64,000 nt of DNA from Spirosoma luteum DSM 19990 (GCF_000374065.1 NZ_KB893245.1:434001-498000); one strand, 5' to 3'; numbered from the stretch's first letter, positions 1-8,514 are shown. Numbers and translations: made by a program. The notes: a model not told the origin generated them from the sequence alone.

Positions 1-1173
1 GGGAATGCCAATCGTGCCTACCCGCACGCCCCCGTCAATGGGGTTTGAAGACAGGACGGGCGATGTTTCGGTAAGTCCGTAGCCTTCACAGGGTGTATTA
101 CCGGTTAGTTTAGCCCAACGTTCGGCCACGGATGTCTGCAAGGCCATACCACCGGCCGATGTTACTTTGAGGTGGCTAAAATCTACCTCACTGATTCGCG
201 GGTGATTGAGCAGGCCATTATACAGCGTATTGACACCGGTAAAGGCCGTGATTTTGTATTTTTTCAGGTCGTCGATAAACGCGTTCAGGTCGCGTGGGTT
301 GGTGATGAGCAGGTTCATCCAACCGCTTTTGAGGGCTGCCAGCGCATTCGTTGTCAGGGCATACACGTGGTAGAGGGGAAGGGCTGCCACAATGACGCCT
401 TCACCATCAGGAATGCCACCGGGTTTCATCCAAAAATCCTGTCCCTCTACATTGGCTATAACGTTCCGGTGGGTTAGCATAGCTCCCTTCGAAACGCCCG
501 TAGTGCCACCCGTATATTGCACAAAAGCAAGATCGGTGTTGCTAATCTCTACCGACCTAAACGGTTGGGTATTTCCCCGCCTTAATGCGTCATTGAATGA
601 GATAGCATCGGGGAGTTTATAAGCAGGAACCAGTTTCTTTACGTATTTGACAACTACGTTGACAAGCTGCTTCTTCGGAAATCCCAGCAAATCACCCAGC
701 TCGGTAACTACCACGTGCTGGATATCGGTACGATCAATTATTTTTTCCAGATGGCTGGCAAAATTGGCCAGAATCACAACGGCTTTGGCACCAGAGTCTT
801 TAAACTGGTGCTGCATCTCGCGGGGCGTATAGAGTGGATTCGTATTGACCACCGCCAGGCCCGCCCGCAAAGCCCCGAACATGGCTACCGGATATTGCAG
901 CGTATTAGGCATTTGGATAGCCAACCGGTCCCCCTTTCGAAGGCCCAGTTCATTTTGCAGAAAAGACGCGAACTGTGCCGATAATTTGTCTAATTCTCCG
1001 AACGTAATCTGTTTATCCATGCATGCATAGGCAGGGCGGTCAGTGAACCGGCGGCAACCCTCTTCCAGCAATGCTGCCAGTGATGAGTAGGCATCGGGGT
1101 TTATCTCGTAAGGAACTCCCTGCGGATAAAACCGTCGCCAGGGATATGTATTGAGAGTTGATTCTGTATCCAT
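1..1173 (-). CDS. fadD: Long-chain fatty acid-CoA ligase, 3' end cut by window edge
   Basis: An acyl-CoA synthetase that activates free fatty acids with ATP and CoA for beta-oxidation or lipid synthesis. The frame is open from an ATG at 1173 to base 1 (391 codons), so the C-terminal third lies outside the window. Visible landmarks are the N-terminal stretch YPWRRFYPQGVPYEI, typical of FadD; the AMP-binding P-loop YTGGTTGVSKGAM near residues 218-230; and the adenylate-forming motif YGLTETSP near residues 361-368. These place it in the FadD branch of the adenylate-forming family rather than acetyl-CoA synthetase. It is transcribed away from the Lrp-type regulator, with a gap of about 690 bases between them. 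The exact chain-length preference cannot be read from the sequence. Confidence 0.9.
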   Translation of the reverse strand, partial: MDTESTLNTYPWRRFYPQGVPYEINPDAYSSLAALLEEGCRRFTDRPAYACMDKQITFGELDKLSAQFASFLQNELGLRKGDRLAIQMPNTLQYPVAMFGALRAGLAVVNTNPLYTPREMQHQFKDSGAKAVVILANFASHLEKIIDRTDIQHVVVTELGDLLGFPKKQLVNVVVKYVKKLVPAYKLPDAISFNDALRRGNTQPFRSVEISNTDLAFVQYTGGTTGVSKGAMLTHRNVIANVEGQDFWMKPGGIPDGEGVIVAALPLYHVYALTTNALAALKSGWMNLLITNPRDLNAFIDDLKKYKITAFTGVNTLYNGLLNHPRISEVDFSHLKVTSAGGMALQTSVAERWAKLTGNTPCEGYGLTETSPVLSSNPIDGGVRVGTIGIP

Positions 1174-1450
1174 ATGGAGATTAATGTTTAAGAGCAGAAA
1201 ACGCTGCACCCTAGTCCCTTATAATACCTAATAATGCAGGGTATTAGTCGCATTTTTAGACAATTGACGTATGCAACAAAACTAGCAAAATTGTTCAATT
1301 TTTTCATGGATGTATATCAATCCTTTCCAAACGTGCTTTGGACACTGTGTACATAGCTATTAATGAGTGCCTTAACCGCTTGTCAATACATTTCACCTCT
1401 CATATAAGACTGATGCTAAACTGCAACATTACGCTGGTAAACATGTCCTT

Positions 1451-1530
1451 ACTCTAAACGCCCCAACGCGTTTAAGTTAAGATAAGAGTGCGTAAACGCC
1501 GGAACAACGATGTGTCCGGCGTTTTTTGAT
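1451..1530 (+). ncRNA. Candidate small RNA 3' end or orphan terminator in the fadD-lrp gap
   Basis: The gap 1174-1865 holds no convincing protein gene. On the plus strand it contains a 7-bp hairpin (1455-1461 with 1468-1474) and then a strong 10-bp G+C-rich hairpin (1494-1503 with 1515-1524, core ACGCCGG/CCGGCGT) followed by a T-rich run. That is a classic intrinsic terminator, yet no plus-strand gene ends before it. The motif TAAACGCC occurs both in the first hairpin and in the terminator stem, so the two hairpins could be alternatives. A short non-coding transcript ending here is the simplest reading. No clear upstream promoter was found, so this is tentative. Confidence 0.3.
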
Positions 1531-1822
1531 TTTTTGGCTAACGAACCGATCATTTATCCAATGGGTATATATCGAAAAAAATAACCTGAAAAACCATACT
1601 TCAACCTAAAAGGTAAAACAAGCAATCATTATCTGTGCATAACAATTTTACCGGTATACCTGAAATATAAACTAATCGGCACACTATTTGGTAATAGAGG
1701 CATATTCGGTGTTCAGCTAGGTTTACTTAATTTTGTGCCGATTTAAGGGGGTTTTGGTTCTATTTCTTTTGATTTTTGCAAAAAATCAATATCTTTTAAG
1801 AATTTTCTATTGGAAAAGGTAG

Positions 1823-1830
1823 TAGCTTTG
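1823..1830 (+). promoter_or_regulatory. Promoter -7 box of the Lrp-type regulator
   Basis: TAGCTTTG matches the Bacteroidetes -7 consensus TAnnTTTG. Transcription would start near 1835, which is downstream of a GTG at 1830 in the same frame and supports the ATG at 1866 as the true start. A good -33 TTG is not visible. A second match, TAATTTTG at 1728-1735, could be an upstream start site. Confidence 0.5.
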
Positions 1831-1865
1831 TGACGTTTTGTAACCAAGTTTCAACTGACTGTTTT

Positions 1866-2336
1866 ATGTCGAGTCAAAAATTAGATCAGATAGATCGCAA
1901 TGTTTTAGAGATTCTGCAAGCCAACGCTAAAATCACCAACGCACAACTTTCTAAAGAAATTGGCCTTTCGCCCGCCCCCACACTGGAACGGGTTAAAAAA
2001 CTGGAAACGTCGGGCATTATTCAAAGCTACCATGCGCAGCTCAACCGGGATAAAATCGGGCTGGGGGTTACAACCTTTGTGATGGTTACGCTTGTGGGTC
2101 ACAAAAAGGATACAACCATGTCTTTTGTGGAGAAAGTCAACCAAATTCCGGAAATCATTGAATGCCACCACATCACTGGCTCCGGTGATTTTTTGCTGAA
2201 AGTAATTGCAAAAGATATCTCTTCGTATCAAGCCCTGATGCTGGATGTTATCAACGAAATTGATGAGGTGGCCAGCACACAGACGATGGTTATCATGTCT
2301 ACCTTCAAGGAAAGCAAAGTGTTGCCAATTCCCTGA
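1866..2336 (+). CDS. Lrp/AsnC family transcriptional regulator
   Basis: A 156-residue DNA-binding regulator of the leucine-responsive/AsnC family. The N-terminal winged helix-turn-helix spans about residues 5-60 (LDQIDRNVLEILQANAKIT, then the recognition helix SPAPTLERVKKLE). The C-terminal RAM/AsnC effector and dimer domain spans about 65-145 and includes the typical ITGSGDFLLKV strand that lines the amino-acid pocket. Proteins of this type bind DNA as octamers or dimers of dimers and sense amino acids. The ATG at 1866 is preferred over the GTG at 1830 because it gives the usual family N-terminus and because a -7 promoter box overlaps the GTG. The target genes are unknown; autoregulation is usual in the family. 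Confidence 0.88.
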   Translation: MSSQKLDQIDRNVLEILQANAKITNAQLSKEIGLSPAPTLERVKKLETSGIIQSYHAQLNRDKIGLGVTTFVMVTLVGHKKDTTMSFVEKVNQIPEIIECHHITGSGDFLLKVIAKDISSYQALMLDVINEIDEVASTQTMVIMSTFKESKVLPIP

Positions 2337-2340
2337 TGTG

Positions 2341-2385
2341 AAAGTGAGTTATCAGTTGGCTTGTTACCAACTGATAACTCACTTT
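2341..2385. terminator. Long inverted repeat between convergent lrp-type and TPR genes
   Basis: A perfect 19-bp stem (2341-2359 with 2367-2385) closes on a 7-base loop. It starts 4 bases after the stop of the plus-strand regulator and overlaps the first two bases of the stop codon of the minus-strand TPR gene. On either strand the outer base pairs provide only a TTT, so it is a weak classical terminator. It probably acts as a bidirectional transcript end or 3' stabiliser. Confidence 0.6.
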
Positions 2386-3598
2386 ATACCCGTTTTCTTC
2401 GCTCCTGCCGTCGTGCCTTCTTCGCGTCGTCAATCGCTTTCTTTGCTTCTTTATATTGGCTGGACTTTCGCTCCCCCTTATCAATCACCTCGTTGAAGTA
2501 GGTTTGAGCAAGATCATAATCCTTTTCCTCCGTCGCTATCTTTGCCAATCCCAGTACCGACGATAAATAGTAGCCTGTATTCACGGAGTTCGTCTGTTTG
2601 GCAAAATCTATCGCTTTCTGATAATAGATTTTTGCTTCGGGTCGATTCTTATAAAATAGCTGGTTTGTATAAGCCAGAATATACGCTGCCGTTCGGCCAC
2701 TAACTCCTTCATAACCCGTTTTTCCCTGTTCAATCTTCGCCAGAATATCTTTGGAAACGCGTTCTGCTTCCGGTAAACGACCCGTTACGAATGCTGACCG
2801 GGCGTAGTAGCGCTCAAAAAAAGGATTATCCGGATATTGCTCCGTCATATACTTCGACATTTCGTACGCTTTGTCGTACTGATTCTCCATGCCATAAATC
2901 TGGACCAGAAAGTAGCGGGCCTCCACACGGGTATAAAAAGCCGTATTTGCCGTTTTCTCCAGTTCCTTAATACCTGCATTTTTGTTTCCCTTCGGAAAGA
3001 GCATCAAAACAGGCTTCAGCAAGGGGTAATTCTCGGGAATCCACTGGGCGTAGTAATTATACATGCCATCGCCAAAAAGCAGTTCAGGGTTCAAATCAGA
3101 ATTGCCTTTACATTTCTGAAAATATTTAAGGGCGTTTTTTCCGGCTAAGGTTGCCTTTGTCCATTTCTTCCGCTCGGAGTACAACCGTCCTTTGAAGGCA
3201 TAGGCGGCTGCCAGAAAAAAGGCAGGTTCCAGCTTATTTTCGCTGTCATCATACAGTTTTTCGGCCAGCGTAATGGTCGTATCCATCAGGGCGAGGCACC
3301 GGTCGTCGTAATCCGTAACATCCGTATTCGGAACAATTTTCCACCACTCTGCCAGGCCCATTAAAAAGTAGGGCATAGGGTGGTTCGGATAGCGCAACCG
3401 TAACCACCGGAATTCTTTGTCAGCTTCGTAAAACTTATAATTATACATCTGGTTGATGGCCTCTGCCGACTCAATCTGAACGCCGGGGTGCTTGAGCAGG
3501 CCATCATATTTCTTATCGAAAGCCGACGGGTCATAGAGCTGGGCTTTGGCTAAAATAGCTAGTCCTAACAGGCATACCGTCAACAATATTTTCTTCAT
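2384..3598 (-). CDS. Secreted tetratricopeptide-repeat protein
   Basis: A 404-residue protein with a clear Sec signal peptide (MKKILLTVCLLGLAILAKA, cleavage around residue 19-20) and then helical repeats. The repeats look TPR-like: pairs of helices with Ala/Gly/Tyr spacing such as NPFFERYYARSAFVTGRLPEA and KIYYQKAIDFAKQ. The C-terminus is strongly basic and charged (KKARRQERRKRV). It is probably periplasmic and may scaffold protein-protein contacts. The family is common in Bacteroidetes, but no specific function is recognisable and the neighbours do not suggest one. Confidence 0.75.
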   Translation of the reverse strand: MKKILLTVCLLGLAILAKAQLYDPSAFDKKYDGLLKHPGVQIESAEAINQMYNYKFYEADKEFRWLRLRYPNHPMPYFLMGLAEWWKIVPNTDVTDYDDRCLALMDTTITLAEKLYDDSENKLEPAFFLAAAYAFKGRLYSERKKWTKATLAGKNALKYFQKCKGNSDLNPELLFGDGMYNYYAQWIPENYPLLKPVLMLFPKGNKNAGIKELEKTANTAFYTRVEARYFLVQIYGMENQYDKAYEMSKYMTEQYPDNPFFERYYARSAFVTGRLPEAERVSKDILAKIEQGKTGYEGVSGRTAAYILAYTNQLFYKNRPEAKIYYQKAIDFAKQTNSVNTGYYLSSVLGLAKIATEEKDYDLAQTYFNEVIDKGERKSSQYKEAKKAIDDAKKARRQERRKRV

Positions 3599-3701
3599 TC
3601 GTTAAAATAGCTTTAGTAGTACATCAACGTAAACAGACGTAAGTCCGTTTGCAGACATTTATTTTTCCGGCAATTTTTTTCCCGCTTCCCGCGCATCCGC
3701 G

Positions 3702-3709
3702 TACCTTTG
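3702..3709 (+). promoter_or_regulatory. Promoter -7 box of hpt
   Basis: TACCTTTG matches the Bacteroidetes -7 consensus and lies 20 bases before the hpt ATG, giving a short leader of about 15 bases. At the -33 position there is only a T-rich run rather than TTG. Confidence 0.5.
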
Positions 3710-3728
3710 AGATTCCGCCAACATCATT

Positions 3729-4259
3729 ATGGTAACCATTAAAGATAAAACGTTTGTCCCGTTTATTAGTGCTGAAGTCATTCAGGCCCGCATTCAGGAA
3801 TTGGCTGGTCAGATTAATGAGGATTACGCCCATAGGCAGCCGTTGATTGTTATTGTCCTGAACGGCGCATTCATATTTGCCGCAGATCTGGTCAAACACC
3901 TGACCATTCCGTGCGAGATTACGTTTATCCGGGTTGCTTCCTACGCGGCTACGGAGTCGAGCGGTCAGGTTAAAGAAATTCTGGGTTTGACCGATACAAT
4001 TGCCGGGCGAGACCTGATTCTGGTAGAAGACATTGTTGATACAGGGCTTACCATTAGTGAAGTATGCAGTCAGCTTCAGGCGCAGAATCCTGCATCTCTG
4101 GCTGTAACTACCTTATTGTTTAAGCCGGATGCTCTCAAGAAACCGCTTGATTTATCCTATGTAGGCTTTGAAATTGAAAACCGGTTTGTGCTGGGCTACG
4201 GACTCGACTACGATGGGTGGGGGCGTAATACTAAAGATATACTCGTATTGGAGTCATAA
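3729..4259 (+). CDS. hpt: Hypoxanthine phosphoribosyltransferase
   Basis: A purine-salvage enzyme that joins hypoxanthine or guanine to PRPP to make IMP or GMP in the cytoplasm. The 176-residue length is normal. The PRPP-binding loop LVEDIVDTGLT is at residues 98-108, and the N-terminal LNGAFIFAADL segment matches the family. The gene has its own -7 box and converges with nuoD, with 32 bases between their ends. Choice among hypoxanthine, guanine and xanthine cannot be settled by eye. Confidence 0.92.
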   Translation: MVTIKDKTFVPFISAEVIQARIQELAGQINEDYAHRQPLIVIVLNGAFIFAADLVKHLTIPCEITFIRVASYAATESSGQVKEILGLTDTIAGRDLILVEDIVDTGLTISEVCSQLQAQNPASLAVTTLLFKPDALKKPLDLSYVGFEIENRFVLGYGLDYDGWGRNTKDILVLES

Positions 4260-4291
4260 ATCTTCCTGGTCAATGAATACTGGCGGATCAA

Positions 4292-5512
4292 TTAACGGTC
4301 CACTTCTCCCATCACCACATCAATTGATCCGATAATAGCTACCAGATCGGCCAGCATGGCTCCTTTGCTGATTTCGCTGATGACCGACAGGTTGTGGAAA
4401 CAGCATGACCGGGCTTTGCACCGCACTGGTATATCCGATTTGCCATCGGTACGGAAGAAAAACCCTAACTCACCCTTCGCACTTTCGGCACGGGCGTAAA
4501 AATCCATGGCTTTGGGCCGTATCTTCTTCGGGACAATTGCCTGAGGGTCATAGTCCGGTGTACGTTGGTAATTGCCAAGAAGCTGGTCGAGACACTGTTC
4601 AATGATTCGTATGGACTGATGGCATTCCTGAACACGCACGTTGTTCCGGTCCCAGCAATCCCCAACGGTACCCATCTGTCCCTCACCAATAGGAATATCG
4701 AAGTCAAGTTCGGGATAGACAGAGTAACCATCTACCCGGCGTAAGTCGTATCGCAGTCCCGAGCCGCGCAACATGGGGCCGGTACAACCATAATTGATAG
4801 CAACGGACAAAGGCAACACCCCCACGTTGGCTGTTCGTTTTATGAATATATCGTTTTCAATGACCAGTTGCTGCAACTCGGTCATTTTGGGTTTTAGGTA
4901 CTGAACAAACTCCCGGCACCGTTCCTCAAAACCTACCGGAAGGTCATAAAACAATCCGCCAACCCAGATGTAATTGTATAGCATTCGGGCACCGCTAACC
5001 CATTCCAATAGTCGCTGGATGTGCTCCCGGTCGCGCATCAGCCATAAAAAAGGCGTGTAGGCACCAATGTCGAGTGCGTACGTGCCAATTCCCACAAAGT
5101 GAGCGGCAATCCGGTTGAGTTCTGCCACCAATACCCGAATGTATTCGGTTCGCTTCGGTATGTCCTTCTCAATACCCAGCATTCGCTCTACCCCCATCAC
5201 GTACGCGTGTTCGCTGTTCATGGCAGCCAGATAATCGAGCCGGTCAACGAATGGGATTGTTTGATTGAAGGGGAGTGACTGAGCGTGCTTCTCGAAACAA
5301 CGGTGCAGGTAACCCAGGTGGGGCACTACATCAACAATAATTTCGCCATCGGTAACCACCTCAAAACGCAGTACTCCATGGGTGGATGGGTGTTGCGGTC
5401 CCATATTCAGGATCATCTCACCCTCATTAAGGTCCGTGGGGCTATAAACACCCGGTTCCGAAGCCCGAAAATGGCCGGGAGCGTAGTCGTATTGAATTTT
5501 TTGCGTAGTCAT
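4292..5512 (-). CDS. nuoD: NADH-quinone oxidoreductase subunit D, standing alone
   Basis: The 49-kDa-type subunit of respiratory complex I, which helps form the quinone pocket where the peripheral arm meets the membrane arm. Diagnostic motifs are intact: [16 protein letters not shown] near the N-terminus, [11 protein letters not shown], and the C-terminal end [16 protein letters not shown]. The ATG at 5512 gives 406 residues, the family length; an upstream in-frame ATG at 5590 would translate through a hairpin and add 26 atypical residues. No other nuo gene lies beside it: hpt is downstream and rpmG is divergent upstream. The rest of complex I must be elsewhere. Confidence 0.92.
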   Translation of the reverse strand: MTTQKIQYDYAPGHFRASEPGVYSPTDLNEGEMILNMGPQHPSTHGVLRFEVVTDGEIIVDVVPHLGYLHRCFEKHAQSLPFNQTIPFVDRLDYLAAMNSEHAYVMGVERMLGIEKDIPKRTEYIRVLVAELNRIAAHFVGIGTYALDIGAYTPFLWLMRDREHIQRLLEWVSGARMLYNYIWVGGLFYDLPVGFEERCREFVQYLKPKMTELQQLVIENDIFIKRTANVGVLPLSVAINYGCTGPMLRGSGLRYDLRRVDGYSVYPELDFDIPIGEGQMGTVGDCWDRNNVRVQECHQSIRIIEQCLDQLLGNYQRTPDYDPQAIVPKKIRPKAMDFYARAESAKGELGFFFRTDGKSDIPVRCKARSCCFHNLSVISEISKGAMLADLVAIIGSIDVVMGEVDR

Positions 5513-5528
5513 TGCTGGGCCAAATGTC

Positions 5529-5566
5529 GAAAAAGCCAATCCGAATGCAAAATTGTATTGGCTTTT
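5529..5566 (-). terminator. Terminator-like hairpin in the nuoD leader
   Basis: A 10-bp stem (AAAAGCCAAT at 5531-5540 with ATTGGCTTTT at 5557-5566). Read on the minus strand it is followed by a run of T, like an intrinsic terminator, only 17 bases before the nuoD ATG. No minus-strand gene ends just upstream, so it would act on the nuoD transcript itself or be a relic of a lost upstream gene. Confidence 0.45.
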
Positions 5567-5610
5567 GTGATCTAATCCACTACAAATCATTAGTTTTTCT
5601 GATAAAGCTA

Positions 5611-5641
5611 TTGGCTAAATGAAAGGCATTTTGTACCTTTG
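5611..5641 (+). promoter_or_regulatory. Promoter of rpmG
   Basis: TTG at 5611-5613, a 20-base spacer and TACCTTTG at 5634-5641 form a textbook Bacteroidetes housekeeping promoter. The start site would be near 5646, about 26 bases before the rpmG ATG. Confidence 0.75.
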
Positions 5642-5671
5642 CGGTCCTTATCGAGAAAACAGACTTTAGCA

Positions 5672-5857
5672 ATGGCAAAGAAAGGCGCCAATAGAATCCA
5701 GGTTATTCTGGAATGCACCGAACAGAAAGACAGCGGTGTTCCCGGCATGTCCCGGTATATCACGACAAAAAACCGGAAAAACACTCCGGCTCGTATCGAA
5801 CGGAAAAAATACAACCCGTTCCTTAAGAAAGTAACGCTGCATAAAGAAATCAAATAG
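5672..5857 (+). CDS. rpmG: 50S ribosomal protein L33
   Basis: A 61-residue large-subunit ribosomal protein that sits near the E site. The sequence has the family core [15 protein letters not shown] and the basic end [11 protein letters not shown]. Only one Cys (in VILECTE) is present, so this is the zinc-free type rather than the four-cysteine form. In many Bacteroidetes rpmB (L28) precedes it; here it is directly behind its own promoter and rpmB is absent. A DUF4295 gene follows after 81 bases. Confidence 0.95.
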   Translation: MAKKGANRIQVILECTEQKDSGVPGMSRYITTKNRKNTPARIERKKYNPFLKKVTLHKEIK

Positions 5858-5938
5858 GTTTTCGTTTTTAGTCTATGATCAATGCCACGGCAACGTGGAT
5901 CACATACTACAAAACGAACACCATAAACCGACAAAGTC

Positions 5939-6094
5939 ATGGCAAAAAAGGTAGTTGCTACCCTGAAAACAAAGGACAACGGCAAGGCATTCGCCAAAAT
6001 CATTAAAGCCGTTAAGTCGCCTAAAACCGGCGCCTATACGTTCAAAGAAGAAATGGTGCCAGTTGATGAAGTACAAGCCGCGCTGAAAAGCTAG
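5939..6094 (+). CDS. DUF4295 small basic protein
   Basis: A 51-residue, Lys-rich protein beginning MAKKVVATLKTKDNGKAF and ending VQAALKS. It is the small DUF4295 family found almost only in Bacteroidetes, usually between rpmG and ftsY as here. Its size, charge and position suggest a ribosome-associated protein, but that is inference. A small hairpin with a GCAA loop (stem 5885-5889 with 5894-5898) lies in the spacer after rpmG and could be a processing or control element. Confidence 0.85.
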   Translation: MAKKVVATLKTKDNGKAFAKIIKAVKSPKTGAYTFKEEMVPVDEVQAALKS

Positions 6095-6160
6095 TCTTTT
6101 TACCATCAACTGTACCGGCTAGCCGCATTTTAGGGGCTGGTTTCATGCATAAAGACGTTT

Positions 6161-6190
6161 GTCCCACATCCCTTTGTGGGACTTTTTTTG
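6161..6190 (+). terminator. Intrinsic terminator after the rpmG-DUF4295 operon
   Basis: The stem GTCCCACA (6161-6168) pairs with TGTGGGAC (6175-6182) over a 6-base loop and is followed by seven T. It separates the ribosomal-protein pair from ftsY. Confidence 0.85.
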
Positions 6191-6327
6191 TTGAAAAACA
6201 GTTAGTGAAATCGTACACTCGGTCCGTTGGTAAGTTAGTCAGCTAATTTTTGCTCATCATTTGACTAACTCACTACCGACCGGGTCTTTGACTGACCAAC
6301 CTACTAACTCACTCACTACCTTTTCAC

Positions 6328-7293
6328 ATGGCTTTATTCGGCTTATTCTCAAAAGAAAAGAAAGAAACTCTCGATAAAGGACTGGAGAAAACGAAAGACA
6401 GTTTTTTCTCCAAGCTAGGACGGGCCGTAGCGGGCAAATCGACCGTTGATGAAGACGTACTCGACGAAGTCGAAAATGTCCTGATTTCATCGGATGTAGG
6501 GGTAGAGACAACGGTTAAAATCATCCGCCGGGTTGAAGAGCGCGTTGCACGCGACAAGTACGTAAGCACCGATGAGCTGGATCGGATACTGCGGGAGGAA
6601 ATAGCGGGCCTGCTTTCTGAAACGAATACGGCGGGAAACCACCCGGAGCGAGATGACTTCGATTTGCCTGCGGGCATAAAACCCTACGTTATCATGGTTG
6701 TAGGGGTCAATGGAGTTGGCAAGACCACAACCATTGGCAAACTGGCTGCCCAATTTCACAAGCGGGGTAAAAAAGTGGTACTGGGAGCGGGTGATACCTT
6801 CCGTGCCGCTGCCGTTGATCAGCTTATCCTGTGGGGCAATCGGGTAGGAGTGCCGGTTATTTCGCACGGGATGAATACCGACCCATCGGCAGTTGCTTTC
6901 GATGCGGTAAAGAAAGCGACTGAAATCAATGCCGATGTTGTCATTATCGATACCGCAGGCCGACTCCATACTAAAGTCAACCTGATGAATGAGCTGACCA
7001 AAATAAAACGGGTGATGCAGAAATTTACGCCCGATGCGCCCCACGAAGTATTACTGGTGCTGGATGGCTCAACGGGGCAGAATGCGTTTATTCAGGCAAC
7101 GGAGTTTACAAAGGCTACCGATGTAACTGCCCTTGCCATCACAAAACTGGATGGCACCGCTAAAGGGGGTGTTGTAATTGGTATCTCGGATCAGTTCAAG
7201 ATTCCAGTCAAGTATATTGGTGTTGGCGAAAAGATAGACGACCTGCAAATGTTCAACAAGATGGAGTTTGTGGATTCGTTTTTCAAGAAGTGA
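6328..7293 (+). CDS. ftsY: Signal recognition particle receptor FtsY
   Basis: The membrane-associated SRP receptor GTPase, which receives ribosome-SRP complexes and hands them to the Sec translocon. It has 321 residues, the short form without the long acidic A domain of enterics. The N domain is at about 20-100. The G domain starts with the P-loop GVNGVGKTT (126-134), then DTAGR (208-212) and a TKLDGTAKGG motif near 275. The amphipathic start MALFGLFSKEKKE is typical of the lipid-binding N-terminus. It begins a plus-strand operon with a lipoprotein, a membrane protein and rimO; its stop overlaps the next start (TGATG). Confidence 0.96.
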   Translation: MALFGLFSKEKKETLDKGLEKTKDSFFSKLGRAVAGKSTVDEDVLDEVENVLISSDVGVETTVKIIRRVEERVARDKYVSTDELDRILREEIAGLLSETNTAGNHPERDDFDLPAGIKPYVIMVVGVNGVGKTTTIGKLAAQFHKRGKKVVLGAGDTFRAAAVDQLILWGNRVGVPVISHGMNTDPSAVAFDAVKKATEINADVVIIDTAGRLHTKVNLMNELTKIKRVMQKFTPDAPHEVLLVLDGSTGQNAFIQATEFTKATDVTALAITKLDGTAKGGVVIGISDQFKIPVKYIGVGEKIDDLQMFNKMEFVDSFFKK

Positions 7294-7754
7294 TGCGTGA
7301 ATCATCTGTCATTCTCCTGTTGATCTTGGCCATTTCCATAACCGCCTGCGCTCAGAAGGTTTCCCGTTCTGGTAACACGCAGGGCATTTGCGGAACCGTG
7401 CTGGAAAAGCGGGGAAACCACATGCCCAGCCCTGATTCGCCCCCGTCGAAAGGGCATCCCGTTGACCGTGAAATTCTTATTTTCCCCCTTCTGAACATGA
7501 GCCAGGTAGAGGCAGGGGATAACGGTTTCATTGAATCCGTTGGAGCGGTAAAACCGGTAAAAACAGTCAAATCCCATAAGGCGGGCAAGTTTTGTGTCTC
7601 GCTGCCCGCTGGTCGATACTCTGTAGTGGTTCGGGAGCCGAAAGGTTTATATGCAAACCTGTTCGATGCGCAAAACAATATCTTTCCGGTAACAGTCAAA
7701 AAAGGTAAGAAGGAAACTATTTCCGTGGAGATTATCCATCAGGCAGTGTTTTGA
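7293..7754 (+). CDS. Lipoprotein with a CarboxypepD-reg-like domain
   Basis: A 153-residue predicted lipoprotein. The N-terminal signal ends in the lipobox ITAC (cleavage before C18), then a short linker leads to a beta-rich domain from about residue 29. GICGTVLEKRGNHMP at the start and LPAGRYSVVVREPKGLYAN later look like the carboxypeptidase regulatory/Cna-B type of fold, with a Gly-Arg-Tyr-Ser strand. The ATG at 7293 overlaps the ftsY stop, which suggests translational coupling. The function is unknown; it is probably exposed in the periplasm or on the outer membrane. Confidence 0.65.
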   Translation: MRESSVILLLILAISITACAQKVSRSGNTQGICGTVLEKRGNHMPSPDSPPSKGHPVDREILIFPLLNMSQVEAGDNGFIESVGAVKPVKTVKSHKAGKFCVSLPAGRYSVVVREPKGLYANLFDAQNNIFPVTVKKGKKETISVEIIHQAVF

Positions 7755-7758
7755 GTCT

Positions 7759-8463
7759 ATGGAGACATTTCTTATCCTGCTAACCATCGTAGGGGTTCCT
7801 TTCGTCTGGTTCATCATTCGTATGTTGCGCTTCACGGAGGAAACCGTTGGCGAGAATTCACTCGTGTATGGCCTAGAATCATCGGAAAACCGCACGCGTA
7901 CTTACCATTTTTCAGTTTCTCAGTACTTCGGCACGTTTCTTAAAGTACTGTACGCCATCATGTTCGTTCAGATGCTTGCATCTGCTTTCATCACAGCAAA
8001 GGTCATACTGCGGCAGGAACCTATGATATTGATGCTACTCTTATCTCTTGTGTTAATATTTCTCGCCTTTGCCCTCCTCATCGTTTTTTACTTTTACGTC
8101 GACTGGAAATTCTGGACCATTACCCGGAGAGTATGGGTTACATTCAACCCGTATGTGCCCAGTATTACCGTGGAGGAACCAGCAGAAATCGATGTTTTAA
8201 CACCCGAGACAGTTAGTCGTATCGAACATCATCAGATAGAAAGTAGAAACCCCCGTTATCCCCTCAATGGGTACGGTTGTCTTTGCTTTTACAAAACGGA
8301 CGGTCAGCTTATCTGGCTGAACAATAGCTATTTCGCCAACTTTGGCCCGAGCGAGTTTCTTATAAAATTCTTCTCTCACGTTCCTGTTACCACGATTTGG
8401 TATCAGTTTCCGTATCATTCGCTGCTTGCTCAAATCGGAAGTATGCCGACCGCTGAACTTTGA
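7759..8463 (+). CDS. Hypothetical inner-membrane protein
   Basis: A 234-residue protein I do not recognise. It has one hydrophobic helix at the N-terminus (about residues 3-22) and two more at about 70-92 and 96-118, the last ending in an aromatic stretch FYFYVDWKFW. The rest is a soluble C-terminal region of about 110 residues with several Trp and Tyr (CFYKTDGQLIWLNNSY), which could form a small beta domain on the cytoplasmic face. It starts 4 bases after the lipoprotein gene and sits between ftsY and rimO, so it is very likely co-transcribed with both. Confidence 0.6.
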   Translation: METFLILLTIVGVPFVWFIIRMLRFTEETVGENSLVYGLESSENRTRTYHFSVSQYFGTFLKVLYAIMFVQMLASAFITAKVILRQEPMILMLLLSLVLIFLAFALLIVFYFYVDWKFWTITRRVWVTFNPYVPSITVEEPAEIDVLTPETVSRIEHHQIESRNPRYPLNGYGCLCFYKTDGQLIWLNNSYFANFGPSEFLIKFFSHVPVTTIWYQFPYHSLLAQIGSMPTAEL

Positions 8464-8514
8464 CCACCAAAACCAGCGTTGATTAAAATTAATGCGCTGA
8501 AATCTGAACTAGTC

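Noticed and set aside
1174..1440. Possible short protein genes in the fadD-lrp gap
   Set aside because: Only short frames without promoter, start context or familiar sequence were present.
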